From contig CACNEM010000001.1 of NCBI GenBank assembly GCA_902619495.1, positions 62,001-126,000 on the forward strand: a stretch of DNA of 64,000 bases, given 5' to 3'. The translations under genes and the position numbers were made by a program. This document shows, piece by piece, positions 9,965 through 19,408 of the stretch. This DNA comes from an uncultured Pelagibacteraceae bacterium. Its GTDB lineage: Bacteria; Pseudomonadota; Alphaproteobacteria; Pelagibacterales; Pelagibacteraceae. Below the pieces are notes generated by a model, which did no database searches, had not been told where the DNA came from, and worked only from the letters and a program-made list of their open reading frames with translations. Position 1 is the first letter of the stretch, and each line of letters opens with the position of its first letter.

Positions 9965-11293
9965 ATGAAACTGTTTGCTATATTTGTAATTTTTGTATTA
10001 TTTAATAATTGCTCATTTGATAATAAATCGGGCATTTGGAAAAATGAGAAAAATGCAACTGGTTTTCCTAAGGATGAAAACCAAGAATTTAAAACCTTAT
10101 CTTTAAGAAATGAGGCTTTTGATAAAAAGATAAATATAAAGCAAGGTTTTAGATTTAGAATTGAAGATCCAATAAATAATCTTGAATGGGAAGATATATA
10201 TTTTGATCAAACAAATAATTTCAGAAACTTTCAATATAGAGATTTGAATAAGATATCTTTTAGAAGCAAAAAATTAACCAAATATAATTCAAATAATTTT
10301 TTACTCTACAGAAATAACAATCTAATAACGGCAGACTCAAAAGGTAATATTATTATTTATTCGATAAATGAAAAAAAGATTATTTCTAAATTTAATTTTT
10401 ATAAAAAAAGTTATAAAAAAATTGATAAAATATTAAATCTTATAATTGATGGTAATGTAATTTATGTTTCAGATAATATAGGTTACTTATATGCATTTAA
10501 TTTTAAAAAAAATAAACTATTATGGGCGAAAAATTATAAAATTCCCTTCAGATCAAATTTAAAACTATCAAAAGATAAACTTATCGCAGCTAATCAGAAC
10601 AACAACTTATATTTTTTTAATAAATATAATGGTGATACTATAAGATTAATACCTACAGAAGAAACAGTAATTAAAAATAAATTTATAAATAATTTATCTT
10701 CAAATGATATTTTAGTATTTTTTTTAAATACTTACGGATCTTTATATGCAATTGATATGAATTCTACGAGAATAATTTGGTATTTAAATTTAAATCAATC
10801 ATTAGATATTAATCCAAGTAATTTATTTTTTAGCAATCAAATTATTAATAACGATAATAAGATTGTAATTTCAACTAATCAATTTACTTATATAATCGAT
10901 TTACAAAGTGGAGCAATATTGCATAAGAAAAACCTTTCTTCACAAGTAAAGCCTATTATCTTGGAGAACTATCTATTTTTAATAACAAAAAATAATTATC
11001 TGGTATCTATTGATTTGAAAAACGGAAAGATTATTTATTCTTATAATATTGATGACAAAATTGCAAAATTTCTTAACACAAAAAAAAAGAGAGGTTTAGA
11101 ATTTAGAAAAATAACTGTCGTAAACAATAAAATTTTTATTTTCCTTAAAAATTCATTTATTCTCAAATTTGACTTATACGGTAATTTAGAAGATTTAAAA
11201 AAATTACCATCTAAAATAAATTCACAGCCTATATTTATAGACAGATCAATCCTTTATTTAGATAAAAACAGAAGACTTTCGATTATTGATTAA
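9965..11293 (+). CDS. bamB: BamB-like PQQ-repeat beta-propeller protein
   Basis: Likely non-essential subunit of the BAM complex that inserts outer-membrane proteins. The 442 residues begin with a short hydrophobic signal ending in VLFNNCS; Cys16 could be lipidated, although Asn at -1 is not a standard lipobox. The body shows repeated PQQ-type blades, such as NVIYVSDNIGYLYAFNFKK, GSLYAIDMNSTRIIWYLNL and NYLVSIDLKNGKIIYSY. It follows a YfgM-like gene, the usual bamB neighbour, but der (engA), which often follows, is absent. It ends in a 4-bp TTAA overlap with purF on the other strand. Confidence 0.8.
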   Translation: MKLFAIFVIFVLFNNCSFDNKSGIWKNEKNATGFPKDENQEFKTLSLRNEAFDKKINIKQGFRFRIEDPINNLEWEDIYFDQTNNFRNFQYRDLNKISFRSKKLTKYNSNNFLLYRNNNLITADSKGNIIIYSINEKKIISKFNFYKKSYKKIDKILNLIIDGNVIYVSDNIGYLYAFNFKKNKLLWAKNYKIPFRSNLKLSKDKLIAANQNNNLYFFNKYNGDTIRLIPTEETVIKNKFINNLSSNDILVFFLNTYGSLYAIDMNSTRIIWYLNLNQSLDINPSNLFFSNQIINNDNKIVISTNQFTYIIDLQSGAILHKKNLSSQVKPIILENYLFLITKNNYLVSIDLKNGKIIYSYNIDDKIAKFLNTKKKRGLEFRKITVVNNKIFIFLKNSFILKFDLYGNLEDLKKLPSKINSQPIFIDRSILYLDKNRRLSIID

Positions 11294-12741
11294 CTATTTG
11301 ACTTCCCGCTCAATAAAGATAGTTGTTTTACTTTAAATCCATTTAAATTATCCGAGGGCTTTATTGGATAATCCCCTGTAAAGTAATGGTCACTGAATTG
11401 AGGATAGTTAGAGTTTCGCGAATTACCAGTCAATGCTTTATACAAACCATCTAAACTTAAAAACTTTAAAGTTTTTGCATTAATATATTCACACATTTCT
11501 CTATTATTTTTTTTATATGCCAAAAGTTCCTCTTTAGTGGGCATATCTACCCCATAAAAATCTGGATATTTTATTTCAGGGCAAGCTATTCTAACGTGAA
11601 CTTCTCTTGCCCCACTTTCATAAAGCATTTTAACTATTTTATGGCAAGTAGTTCCTCTAACCAATGAGTCATCAATAAGTATTATAGACTTATCCTTTAC
11701 CACTGTTTTAGATGGACTTAATTTTAGTTTTACACCTAGACTTCTTATATTTTGCGTAGGTTCAATAAATGTCCTTCCAACGTAATGATTTCTAATTAAT
11801 CCTAGTTCAAATTTTTTTTTCGATTTTTCAGCATAACCTAAAGCCGAAGGAACGCCAGAGTCAGGTACAGGTACAACTAAATCAGCATTTAAATCAGTTT
11901 CTTTAGCTAATTCAGACCCTAATTGCTTTCGATATTCATAAGCGCATTTATTATTTATCAAGCTATCTGGTCTAGCAAAATATATATATTCAAAAACACA
12001 AGGCCTAGGTTTTTGTTTGGGAAAAGGTTTTACCGATTTTATTTTTTCATTTTCAACCACAACTATCTCACCATTTTCAATTTCTCTTATAAATGTAGCA
12101 CCAACAATATCTAAAGCACATGTTTCAGATGCAAAAATATAAGAATTTTTTAATTTTCCTAATACAAGGGGCCTTATGCCAAAAGGGTCTCTTACACCGA
12201 CAAGTTTTTTGTTAGTCATTAATACTAAAGAATAACCACCTTGTATTTGAAAAAGAGCATCTATTAATTTATCAATAAATTTATTCCTGTTAGACTTTGC
12301 TATAAGTTGAACTATAGTTTCTGTATCACTTGTTGTTCTAAAAATAGCACCCTCTTTTACAAGATTCTCTCTTAACATTAATGCGTTAGTTAAATTTCCA
12401 TTATGAGCAATACTTAAACCACCCATATGTAAATCTGCAAAAAAAGGTTGAATATTCCTTAATGAAGTTTCTCCCGTTGTAGAGTATCTGTTATGGCCTA
12501 TCGCAAAATTACCTGGAAGTTTATTTAAAATTTCTGGGTTTGTAAAATGGTCGCCCACTAGACCTTGTCTCTTTTCTGAGTGGTAGTTTTTTCCATCAAA
12601 AGACACTATTCCACAACCCTCTTGACCTCTATGTTGCAGCGCATGTAAACCCAATGCTACTAATGCAGAGGAGTCTTGATGATTTGATATTCCGAAAATA
12701 CCACATTCTTCTCTAAGTTTATCTAAATTAGATTTTTTCAA
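11290..12741 (-). CDS. purF: Amidophosphoribosyltransferase
   Basis: First committed step of purine synthesis: glutamine plus PRPP to phosphoribosylamine. The 483-residue protein carries a short propeptide before Cys13 (EECGIFGI), the expected N-terminal nucleophile after processing, and the PRPP-binding IILIDDSLVRGTT near residue 355. In the C-terminal region, where Bacillus-type enzymes hold a 4Fe-4S cluster, the Cys ligands are replaced (KYPDFYGVD and PQFSDHYFTGDYP), so no cluster is expected. It is translated from an operon with cvpA, overlapping it by 14 bp; cvpA-purF linkage is common. Confidence 0.97.
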   Translation of the reverse strand: MKKSNLDKLREECGIFGISNHQDSSALVALGLHALQHRGQEGCGIVSFDGKNYHSEKRQGLVGDHFTNPEILNKLPGNFAIGHNRYSTTGETSLRNIQPFFADLHMGGLSIAHNGNLTNALMLRENLVKEGAIFRTTSDTETIVQLIAKSNRNKFIDKLIDALFQIQGGYSLVLMTNKKLVGVRDPFGIRPLVLGKLKNSYIFASETCALDIVGATFIREIENGEIVVVENEKIKSVKPFPKQKPRPCVFEYIYFARPDSLINNKCAYEYRKQLGSELAKETDLNADLVVPVPDSGVPSALGYAEKSKKKFELGLIRNHYVGRTFIEPTQNIRSLGVKLKLSPSKTVVKDKSIILIDDSLVRGTTCHKIVKMLYESGAREVHVRIACPEIKYPDFYGVDMPTKEELLAYKKNNREMCEYINAKTLKFLSLDGLYKALTGNSRNSNYPQFSDHYFTGDYPIKPSDNLNGFKVKQLSLLSGKSNS

Positions 12742-13276
12742 TTTTTTCTTTCGTATCTAAAAATTCTTCACTAGATGGAAACTCTTCTATTAATAATTCA
12801 CTACCTTTACTTATTAAATTAAAAGAAAAAGCCTCTTCAGTTGATATACCCCAATTTTGATATGGATAAAACCAATTTAATATAGAAAACAAACAGACTG
12901 AAACAACATAGCCCTTAAAAAAACCAAACAATAAGCCAAATGATTTATCTATCGAACCTACTCCAGTCCAAATGACAGCACGACCAAGAGCTTTTCCAAC
13001 TAAAATTGTCAAAAATAATGTAAAGATAAATATTGCAACACCAAGTCCTACATTGTTAATAAATTCAGATTCTATATAGTTACTTACAACCGGTTGAAGT
13101 TTTGGCACTAAAATAATTGTTATAACTGTTGAAAAAATCCATTTCATAAATGAAATCAAACTTAACGAAAATCCTTTAGCAAAACATTGCACAACACAAT
13201 AAAAAAATATAATTCCAACTAAAGTATCGAATAAAGTAATAGTATTTTGTATTAATTCTAAAAAATCGTTCATCAT
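12728..13276 (-). CDS. cvpA: CvpA family membrane protein
   Basis: A 182-residue inner-membrane protein with about four hydrophobic segments and the family pattern of a first helix with FFYCVVQCFAKGFS, a second with FSTVITIILVP, and FGLLFGFFKGYV. CvpA was named for colicin V production in E. coli, and its biochemical role is still unclear. Position directly upstream of purF, with a 14-bp overlap, supports the name. The start overlaps the stop of the RND exporter by 4 bp, so the three genes are one coupled operon. Confidence 0.88.
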   Translation of the reverse strand: MMNDFLELIQNTITLFDTLVGIIFFYCVVQCFAKGFSLSLISFMKWIFSTVITIILVPKLQPVVSNYIESEFINNVGLGVAIFIFTLFLTILVGKALGRAVIWTGVGSIDKSFGLLFGFFKGYVVSVCLFSILNWFYPYQNWGISTEEAFSFNLISKGSELLIEEFPSSEEFLDTKEKIEKI

Positions 13277-15750
13277 GTAAGTTCTTTGTTATCTTTGCCG
13301 AAAGGTTTATAAATTATTAATAATTTAGGAAGTAAAGTAAGCACAGAAATCATAGCTAATAACATTGCTATTCCAGTAAAAATTCCAAAATAAATTGTCG
13401 GAATAAAATTAGATAGCACTAATATCGAGAAGCCAAAAACTATAGTTATGGAAGTATTTAATATTGCAATACCTACTGTGCTGTGACATTTATCTAGAGT
13501 TCTATCGTAATTTCGGATTTTACTAAATTCTTCTTTAAATCTGTAAATATAATGTATGCTATTATCAACAGCTATTCCGATGGTTATGGCAGCTATTGTT
13601 ATCGTCATCATATCTAAAGGAATATTCATTAATCCTATAATACCAAGTATAAAAAAAGCGGCTATAAAGTTTGGTACGACACCTATAAAAGATAAGGTTA
13701 AATTTCTAAATAATATAAAAAACATACCAAAAATTCCTACCATTACTATTCCTAAAGTAAGAATTTGAGATTTGAACAAACTTTGTAAAAGGTTATTAAA
13801 CAATATCAAAACACCAGATAATTTATATTCATTCTTTTCCAATCCCAATTCAGTATTAAGTTCATTATTAATCTTTTCAATTAATTCATTTCTTCTTAAG
13901 TTTTCTAATGAGTCCTTTATTCTTACAGATATTCTAGCTTCATCTTTTTCAACTGAAATATACGGTGATACAATTTCCTTTTTTATTTCATTTGGTATTT
14001 TGCTATATAAAACTGCTATCTCTAAACTTTGCAATTTTTTCTTATTCAGATCTTCAGCAACTCTTAAAATTGAACCAAAAGATAATACTTTACCGATTTC
14101 TGGTAAGGAGTCTAAATAATCATGAACTTTTAAAATTTTATCCATTTTATCTCTTGTAAACCAGTATTTTGACTTTTCTTCATTATTGTCGTTATCTTCT
14201 TCCCATTCAGAAAACTCATCATCGTTTTCATTTTTGTTGTCTTTAACAGGAAATTTAAGAATTATATTCAATGGGGTCGTACCACCTAGGTCTTCGTCAA
14301 TTTTTTTCATCCCTTTATAAATTTCAGTTTCTTTGTCAAAATAATTTATAAAACTATTCTCAACTTTAAGTTTTGATATACCAACAATACTAGAAATTAT
14401 AATTATAAAAGTTGAACCAAATAACAAAACATTACTCTTTTTTGCAATTGAACCAAGTGTTGAAGTAATAAAAGATTTTTCTGTATCTTTAATTTTAATT
14501 TCATTTTCTGAAGAAAATATATTTAAAAGAGAAGGTAGAAGAAGGAAAGTTACTAAAAAAGAAACTATTAGTCCCAAAGTCATCATCCAACCAAAATCAA
14601 TAATAGGTTTTATCCCACTCAAAATTAAAGATAGAAATGCACAAATAGTTGTTAAAACTGTGTAGAGAATAGGGAGCATCATTTTTTTACTAGATTCTAA
14701 TACAGCGTCACCTTTATTTATTTCAGGATATTCTTTTTTTAGTTGAAGGAATCTTACTGTTAAATGAATATTCATTGCCATATTAAGTATAAGCATTAAT
14801 GCTATAAAATTTGATGAAATGACTGTTACTTTCCATCCTATCAAACCTAGTAAACCAATCATAATTATTACAGAAGTGGCGCACCCTGCTAAAGGCATGA
14901 TAACCCATTTGATATTTTTAAATATAAACCAGAGAGTTAAAATTATAAAAACGAAAACACCAATTCCAAAAACAATTATATCACTTTTTATGAAGCTCAT
15001 CATATCGTCAGCGATCATAGGGATACCACCTAAGTGAATTTTTGCATTTTCACCATACTTATTAATTACATCTCTGATCTCGGTAATGTTTTGATGATTT
15101 CTTAAATTATAAAGATTCTTATATTCTTCGTATTCTTTGAGAAAAATTTTGTAACTTTTTTTTTGATCTCTTGATAACCCTTGATCAATTGACTGATTAT
15201 AATATTTATCTTTTATTTTAACATACTCATTTAATCTTTCATCTTTTTTTAAATAAACTACTATTCCAGAGGTTTTACCGTCCTCACTTATTACATAATT
15301 TTTATAAATCGGACTATTAATAATTTCCTCAAAACCTCTTTTTCTATCAATTTCTGGGTATGCTAAAGTTTTATAATTTTTTATTCTATCCATCAAATTT
15401 TCATCGGTGCTTTTTAGAAGAGGGACGTCAATAACTGTAATTACACTATCAACCCACGTTAATTTCTCAATTTTTGATTTTAATAATTGTAAATTCAAAA
15501 TTGTTTCTTTTTCAGTAAAACTAGAAACTGGAGAATAAGTTAAAACTAAAAATTCCTTTGATCCATATCTTTCATTTATTTCTCTAAGATATTTGAGATC
15601 TTTGTCTCCCTCTAATAACAGTGCGTCAGATGAGGCATCTAAATTAAAATTTTTTGCGTTATAAAATGAGATACTTATTAGAACTAAAATTAATGAAAGA
15701 GTTATTTTAGGGAAATCTATAACAAATTTTTTATAAATATAAGACCACAT
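13273..15750 (-). CDS. RND/MMPL superfamily exporter
   Basis: An 825-residue inner-membrane protein with an N-terminal helix, a large extracytoplasmic domain (about residues 40-230), a bundle of about five helices, a second large extracytoplasmic domain and a final bundle: the duplicated RND layout of the stand-alone HAE3/MMPL group (HpnN-like), which usually moves lipids or hydrophobic compounds. The second soluble domain carries a strongly acidic stretch near residues 505-525 (Asp/Glu/Asn-rich around DEFSEWEEDNDNNEE). No fusion protein or outer-membrane channel gene is adjacent. It is the first gene of the operon with cvpA and purF. Substrate unknown. Confidence 0.85.
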   Translation of the reverse strand: MWSYIYKKFVIDFPKITLSLILVLISISFYNAKNFNLDASSDALLLEGDKDLKYLREINERYGSKEFLVLTYSPVSSFTEKETILNLQLLKSKIEKLTWVDSVITVIDVPLLKSTDENLMDRIKNYKTLAYPEIDRKRGFEEIINSPIYKNYVISEDGKTSGIVVYLKKDERLNEYVKIKDKYYNQSIDQGLSRDQKKSYKIFLKEYEEYKNLYNLRNHQNITEIRDVINKYGENAKIHLGGIPMIADDMMSFIKSDIIVFGIGVFVFIILTLWFIFKNIKWVIMPLAGCATSVIIMIGLLGLIGWKVTVISSNFIALMLILNMAMNIHLTVRFLQLKKEYPEINKGDAVLESSKKMMLPILYTVLTTICAFLSLILSGIKPIIDFGWMMTLGLIVSFLVTFLLLPSLLNIFSSENEIKIKDTEKSFITSTLGSIAKKSNVLLFGSTFIIIISSIVGISKLKVENSFINYFDKETEIYKGMKKIDEDLGGTTPLNIILKFPVKDNKNENDDEFSEWEEDNDNNEEKSKYWFTRDKMDKILKVHDYLDSLPEIGKVLSFGSILRVAEDLNKKKLQSLEIAVLYSKIPNEIKKEIVSPYISVEKDEARISVRIKDSLENLRRNELIEKINNELNTELGLEKNEYKLSGVLILFNNLLQSLFKSQILTLGIVMVGIFGMFFILFRNLTLSFIGVVPNFIAAFFILGIIGLMNIPLDMMTITIAAITIGIAVDNSIHYIYRFKEEFSKIRNYDRTLDKCHSTVGIAILNTSITIVFGFSILVLSNFIPTIYFGIFTGIAMLLAMISVLTLLPKLLIIYKPFGKDNKELT

Positions 15751-15803
15751 GAGAATATTTCAGATATATCTTAATTTTATTATAACAAAAGAAAAAATTG
15801 GGT

Positions 15804-17231
15804 CTAACTTTTGCTTAAATCTTTAAATTTTGTATAAATTCCCTCAAACTCAAGCTTCACTGTCCCTGTGGGCCCATGTCTTTGTTTACCCAATATAATA
15901 TCTGCTAAACCATTAACGTCATTCATTTTTGACTGCCATTCGGCGTGCTCTATTGAGCCTAACTTAGGTTGTTTACGCTCTAAATAATAGGCTTCTCTAT
16001 AAACAAACATTACTACGTCAGCATCTTGCTCAATAGATCCAGACTCTCTTAAATCAGCTAATTGAGGTTGTTTGTCATCTCTTTGCTCAACTGCTCTAGA
16101 GAGTTGCGATAAAGCAAGTACAGGAACTGCAAGTTCTTTTGCAAGCGCTTTTAAACCTTGAGTAATTTCTGATATTTCTTGAACACGACCATCATTTCTA
16201 TTTGAGCTAGATCTCATTAGTTGAATGTAATCAACAACAATTAAACTCAATCCAAATAATCTTTTTATTCTTCTCGCTCTATTACTTAAAGTAGCAATAG
16301 TAATTGCAGGTGTTTCATCAATATACAATGGCAAATTATAAATATTTCTAGATGTTTCGATATATCTATTAATTTCCTCTTCAGTTACTTTTCCTCTTCT
16401 AATGTCATCAGATTTAATTTTGGCTTGTTCTGATAAAATTCTAGTTGATAGTTGCTCTGAGGACATCTCTAGTGAAAAAAAAGCGATAGATGATTTTTCT
16501 TGTCTTTTTAAAATATTTTGAGCCGCGTTATAAGCTATATTCGTAGCTAAAGCAGTTTTCCCCATTGAAGGTCTTCCTGCCAAAATAATTAAATCTGATT
16601 TATGCAGACCTCCTAATTTTTCATCTAAGCCAGTAAGTCCTGTAGGTACACCGACTATACCTTGATCATTTTGCATTGCTTGAGTAGCCATCTCAATTGT
16701 TTGATCTAAAGCTTTATTAAATTTTAAAAAAGATTGAGAGAAGCTTCCTCTCTCAGCTAAATCAAAAAGCGATTTTTCAGTATTTTCAATAATATTTTCT
16801 GCATCCTGATCTTGAATATTTGTATTTAAAGTATCTGCGGACAGCCTATCAGAAATTAAAATTAATTCTCTTCTAAGATACATCTCATGAATTATTTTTG
16901 CGTAATCCAAGGCTTGTTTTGCTGAACCAGAAAATCTAGTGAGTTTAACAAGATATTCTGTTCCACCAACTTCTTCTAACATATTATCTTTTTCAAAATA
17001 ATTTTTTAATGTAATCGGATTGGCAATCATTCCTTTGTTATTCAAATTTTCTATAACTTCATAGATCTTAATATGTGCGGGATCGTAAAAAATTGATGAA
17101 TTAACTATTGTTGATACTTCATCAATTATATCGTTATTTACAAGAATTGAGCCCAACAAAGCCTGTTCAGCCTCCAAATTAGATGGCTGCTTATTTTCAA
17201 CTTTTTTTTGAAGGGATTTTATTTCTTTCAC
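15804..17231 (-). CDS. dnaB: Replicative DNA helicase
   Basis: Hexameric helicase that unwinds DNA at the replication fork. The 475 residues comprise an N-terminal domain (PSNLEAEQALLGSILVNN), a linker, and a RecA-like domain with Walker A GRPSMGKTALA near residue 218, Walker B LIVVDYIQLM, LSQLSRAVEQR and RESGSIEQDADVV. The start is GTG (complement of CAC at 17229-17231), as no upstream or nearby ATG fits the family N-terminus. It lies downstream of rpsF-rpsR-rplI on the same strand, a frequent bacterial order, with a 73-bp gap that holds an inverted repeat. Confidence 0.97.
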   Translation of the reverse strand: MKEIKSLQKKVENKQPSNLEAEQALLGSILVNNDIIDEVSTIVNSSIFYDPAHIKIYEVIENLNNKGMIANPITLKNYFEKDNMLEEVGGTEYLVKLTRFSGSAKQALDYAKIIHEMYLRRELILISDRLSADTLNTNIQDQDAENIIENTEKSLFDLAERGSFSQSFLKFNKALDQTIEMATQAMQNDQGIVGVPTGLTGLDEKLGGLHKSDLIILAGRPSMGKTALATNIAYNAAQNILKRQEKSSIAFFSLEMSSEQLSTRILSEQAKIKSDDIRRGKVTEEEINRYIETSRNIYNLPLYIDETPAITIATLSNRARRIKRLFGLSLIVVDYIQLMRSSSNRNDGRVQEISEITQGLKALAKELAVPVLALSQLSRAVEQRDDKQPQLADLRESGSIEQDADVVMFVYREAYYLERKQPKLGSIEHAEWQSKMNDVNGLADIILGKQRHGPTGTVKLEFEGIYTKFKDLSKS

Positions 17232-17261
17232 ACAATTATAATATGCAAAAGTATAATGTGT
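17230..17261. repeat. Inverted repeat over the dnaB start
   Basis: Arms ACACAATTATA (17230-17240) and TATAATGTGT (17252-17261) are complementary apart from one bulged base, with an 11-base loop. The repeat covers the GTG start codon of dnaB and the nearby -10-like TATACT/TATAAT sequences on the minus strand. It may be an operator, an mRNA hairpin masking the start, or chance in AT-rich DNA. Confidence 0.35.
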
Positions 17262-17304
17262 TAAAGGATAAAGTTACACACCATTTTTTCTCGCTGTGGA
17301 AAAG

Positions 17305-17760
17305 TTATTTTGATTGTATTTTATCAATCTTAACTGATACCAATGCTTTCACTTCAGAATGGAAATTTATATCTACCTTAAAAATACCTATTTTATTTAA
17401 TTCATTTTTTAAAATAATCTGAGAAGGACTTACTTCAGCATTAGTTTTTTCTTTAATGAGATTTGCAATTTCTTTGGGCTTAATCGAACCATATAGCTCA
17501 CCGTTTTCTTTACTTTCTTTATTAAATTCAAATGTTTTATTATTAATTAACTTTGCAATCTCTTTAAATTTATTTTTAGTTTCAATGTTTTTTTTATTTA
17601 ATATATCTTTTTTTTTATTTACAAATTCTTGGTTTTCTTTACTAAACCTCAAAGCTTTACCTTGTTTTAATAAAAAATTTCTGCCGTAGCCATTCTTAAC
17701 TTTTACGGTATCGCCTATATTTCCTAAATTTAAAATATTTTCTAATAAAATTATTTCCAT
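17305..17760 (-). CDS. rplI: 50S ribosomal protein bL9
   Basis: Large-subunit ribosomal protein that binds the L1-stalk base of 23S rRNA. The 151-residue sequence has the N-terminal domain MEIILLENILNLGNIGDTVK with the VKNGYGRNFLL motif, a long connecting helix rich in Lys and Asn, and a C-terminal domain ending in HSEVKALVSVKI. Length is the usual one. It is third in the rpsF-rpsR-rplI operon, one base after rpsR. Confidence 0.96.
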   Translation of the reverse strand: MEIILLENILNLGNIGDTVKVKNGYGRNFLLKQGKALRFSKENQEFVNKKKDILNKKNIETKNKFKEIAKLINNKTFEFNKESKENGELYGSIKPKEIANLIKEKTNAEVSPSQIILKNELNKIGIFKVDINFHSEVKALVSVKIDKIQSK

Positions 17761-17761
17761 T

Positions 17762-18034
17762 TTAAATTAAACCTAATATTTTTGCTTTTTTAATTTCTCT
17801 AGTTAATTTTTTTTGTTTACTGTAAGAAACCGAAGTTATTTTAGAGGACATAATTTTCCCATTGTCAGAAATATATTTTCTTAATAAAGCAATATTTTTA
17901 TAATCTACCAAAGGAGCATTTTTAATTGATAATGGGCATTTTTTTGAAAACCTTCCATCATTTTTTTGAAACAAACTCAATTTATTTAGTGAATTCGAGC
18001 CTCTCTTTTGAAATTTTTTGTTTTTCTTTTTCAT
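17762..18034 (-). CDS. rpsR: 30S ribosomal protein bS18
   Basis: Small-subunit ribosomal protein that pairs with bS6 on the platform of the 30S subunit. The 90-residue protein shows the conserved core VDYKNIALLRKYISDNGKI and the C-terminal TREIKKAKILGLI. The N-terminus is Lys/Asn-rich and somewhat longer than the E. coli protein, as in other alphaproteobacteria. Located between rpsF and rplI with no intergenic space on either side beyond one base. Confidence 0.95.
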   Translation of the reverse strand: MKKKNKKFQKRGSNSLNKLSLFQKNDGRFSKKCPLSIKNAPLVDYKNIALLRKYISDNGKIMSSKITSVSYSKQKKLTREIKKAKILGLI

Positions 18035-18358
18035 TTATTTATCTTTTTTAAAAAATTCGCTTTTAGTATCTAATTTTTTATATTTCACAGTTAAATGCCG
18101 AATAACTGCATTATCAATTCTAATTTTTTTCTCAATTTGGCTCAAAGTCTCAGAGTTGCCTTCAAACTTATAATGAATATAGAAACCTTTCCTATAATTT
18201 TTAATTTTATTAGCTAGGTTAAGAAGTCCCCATTCTTCTATTTTTAATACCTTACCAGAGGAACTATTTATAACCTCGTTATATTTTTCTTTAATCGATT
18301 TTAATTCTTTTTCAGCCAAATCTTGTCTAGCTACTATAGTATTTTCGTAAAAAGCCAT
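18035..18358 (-). CDS. rpsF: 30S ribosomal protein bS6
   Basis: Small-subunit protein partner of bS18. The 107 residues start MAFYENTIVARQDLAEKE, contain the GLLNLANKIKNYRKGFYIHY segment and the C-terminal DNAVIRHLTVKY, all typical of the family. It is the first gene of the rpsF-rpsR-rplI operon and is divergent from fabD across 105 bp. In many bacteria this operon is autoregulated by a bS6:bS18-binding leader structure; I could not identify such a structure in the short leader here. Confidence 0.95.
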   Translation of the reverse strand: MAFYENTIVARQDLAEKELKSIKEKYNEVINSSSGKVLKIEEWGLLNLANKIKNYRKGFYIHYKFEGNSETLSQIEKKIRIDNAVIRHLTVKYKKLDTKSEFFKKDK

Positions 18359-18411
18359 AAAATATTATGTTAATTAAGTTTTAATATTTATTTATAAAAG
18401 CTGGTTTATAC

Positions 18412-18417
18412 TATAAT
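18412..18417 (+). promoter_or_regulatory. Candidate -10 element for fabD-fabG
   Basis: A consensus TATAAT at 18412-18417 lies 46 bp before the fabD start in the 105-bp gap between rpsF and fabD. The -35 region is poor (TATTTA at 17-bp spacing). The overlapping complement also gives TATAGT-like matches for rpsF on the other strand, so the two promoters may be intertwined. Confidence 0.35.
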
Positions 18418-18463
18418 GAAGAATTATAGCAATACTAATTATTAATATAAAAAATTACATAAA

Positions 18464-19408
18464 ATGAGCGCTTTATTATTTCCAGGACAAGGTTCTCAAA
18501 TAGTAGGCATGGGATCAGAATTTTACAAAAATTTTGATATTGTAAAAAAAATATTCAAACAAGCTGATGATGAGTTAAATTTTTCAATTTCAAATATGAT
18601 TCTTGAGGGTCCAGCTGATAAATTACAACTTACCAAAAATACTCAGCCAGCTATTCTTACAGTTAGTTTTTCAATATTTAAAGTTTTAAAAGAGGAATTT
18701 GGATTTAATTTTGATACATTTAAGTTTTTTGCCGGTCACTCTTTAGGTGAATACAGTGCTCTTGTATGTTCTAATTCTCTAAAATTTAACGATGCTGTAT
18801 TCTTACTACATGAAAGGGGCAGGTCTATGCAAGAAGCGGTACCGGTGGGGAAAGGAAGCATGATTGCTGTGTTAGGCTTGAAAACTGAGGAGATAAATAA
18901 TTTAATATTATCTTTAAAATTAAAAAATGGAGTTTGTGAGATTGCTAATGACAATGCTGATGGTCAAGTAATTATAAGCGGAGATAAAAATAGCGTTCAA
19001 TTATTTTCATCTAGTTTAAAGGAAAGAAAAATTAAATCTATCCCATTAAAAGTGAGTGCTCCATTTCATTGTTCTTTGATGAAGCCAGCAGCTAAGGTCA
19101 TGGAGGAAAAAATTAATAAAACATTATTTAAAGATCCTTCAATAAAGATAATTAATAATGTTACAGCCTCTCCCGAGATAAATTCTGACAAAATCAAAAA
19201 GCTATTAGTAGACCAGATTTATTCTACTGTAAAATGGCGTCAAACTTTAATGTACATGTCAAATGCTGGTGTTACTAATTTCATAGAAATAGGTCCGGGA
19301 AAGGTTTTATCTGGTATGGTAAAAAGAACGATAAAAAAAAGTGTAAATTGCTTTTCAATTAATTCAATAGCTGATATTAAAAATCTTAAAAATGAATTTG
19401 AAAAATAA
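18464..19408 (+). CDS. fabD: Malonyl-CoA:ACP transacylase
   Basis: Loads malonate from CoA onto acyl carrier protein for fatty acid synthesis. The 314-residue protein begins MSALLFPGQGSQIVGMG, has nucleophile Ser93 in GHSLGEYSAL, a conserved Arg in HERGRSMQ and catalytic His near residue 202 in SAPFHCSLM. It heads the fabD-fabG-acpP cluster and overlaps fabG by 17 bp. Confidence 0.97.
   Translation: MSALLFPGQGSQIVGMGSEFYKNFDIVKKIFKQADDELNFSISNMILEGPADKLQLTKNTQPAILTVSFSIFKVLKEEFGFNFDTFKFFAGHSLGEYSALVCSNSLKFNDAVFLLHERGRSMQEAVPVGKGSMIAVLGLKTEEINNLILSLKLKNGVCEIANDNADGQVIISGDKNSVQLFSSSLKERKIKSIPLKVSAPFHCSLMKPAAKVMEEKINKTLFKDPSIKIINNVTASPEINSDKIKKLLVDQIYSTVKWRQTLMYMSNAGVTNFIEIGPGKVLSGMVKRTIKKSVNCFSINSIADIKNLKNEFEK

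Noticed and set aside
13772..14119. 115-residue open frame on the + strand inside the RND gene
   Set aside because: Antisense shadow of a clearly coding gene; no family motif and no start signal.
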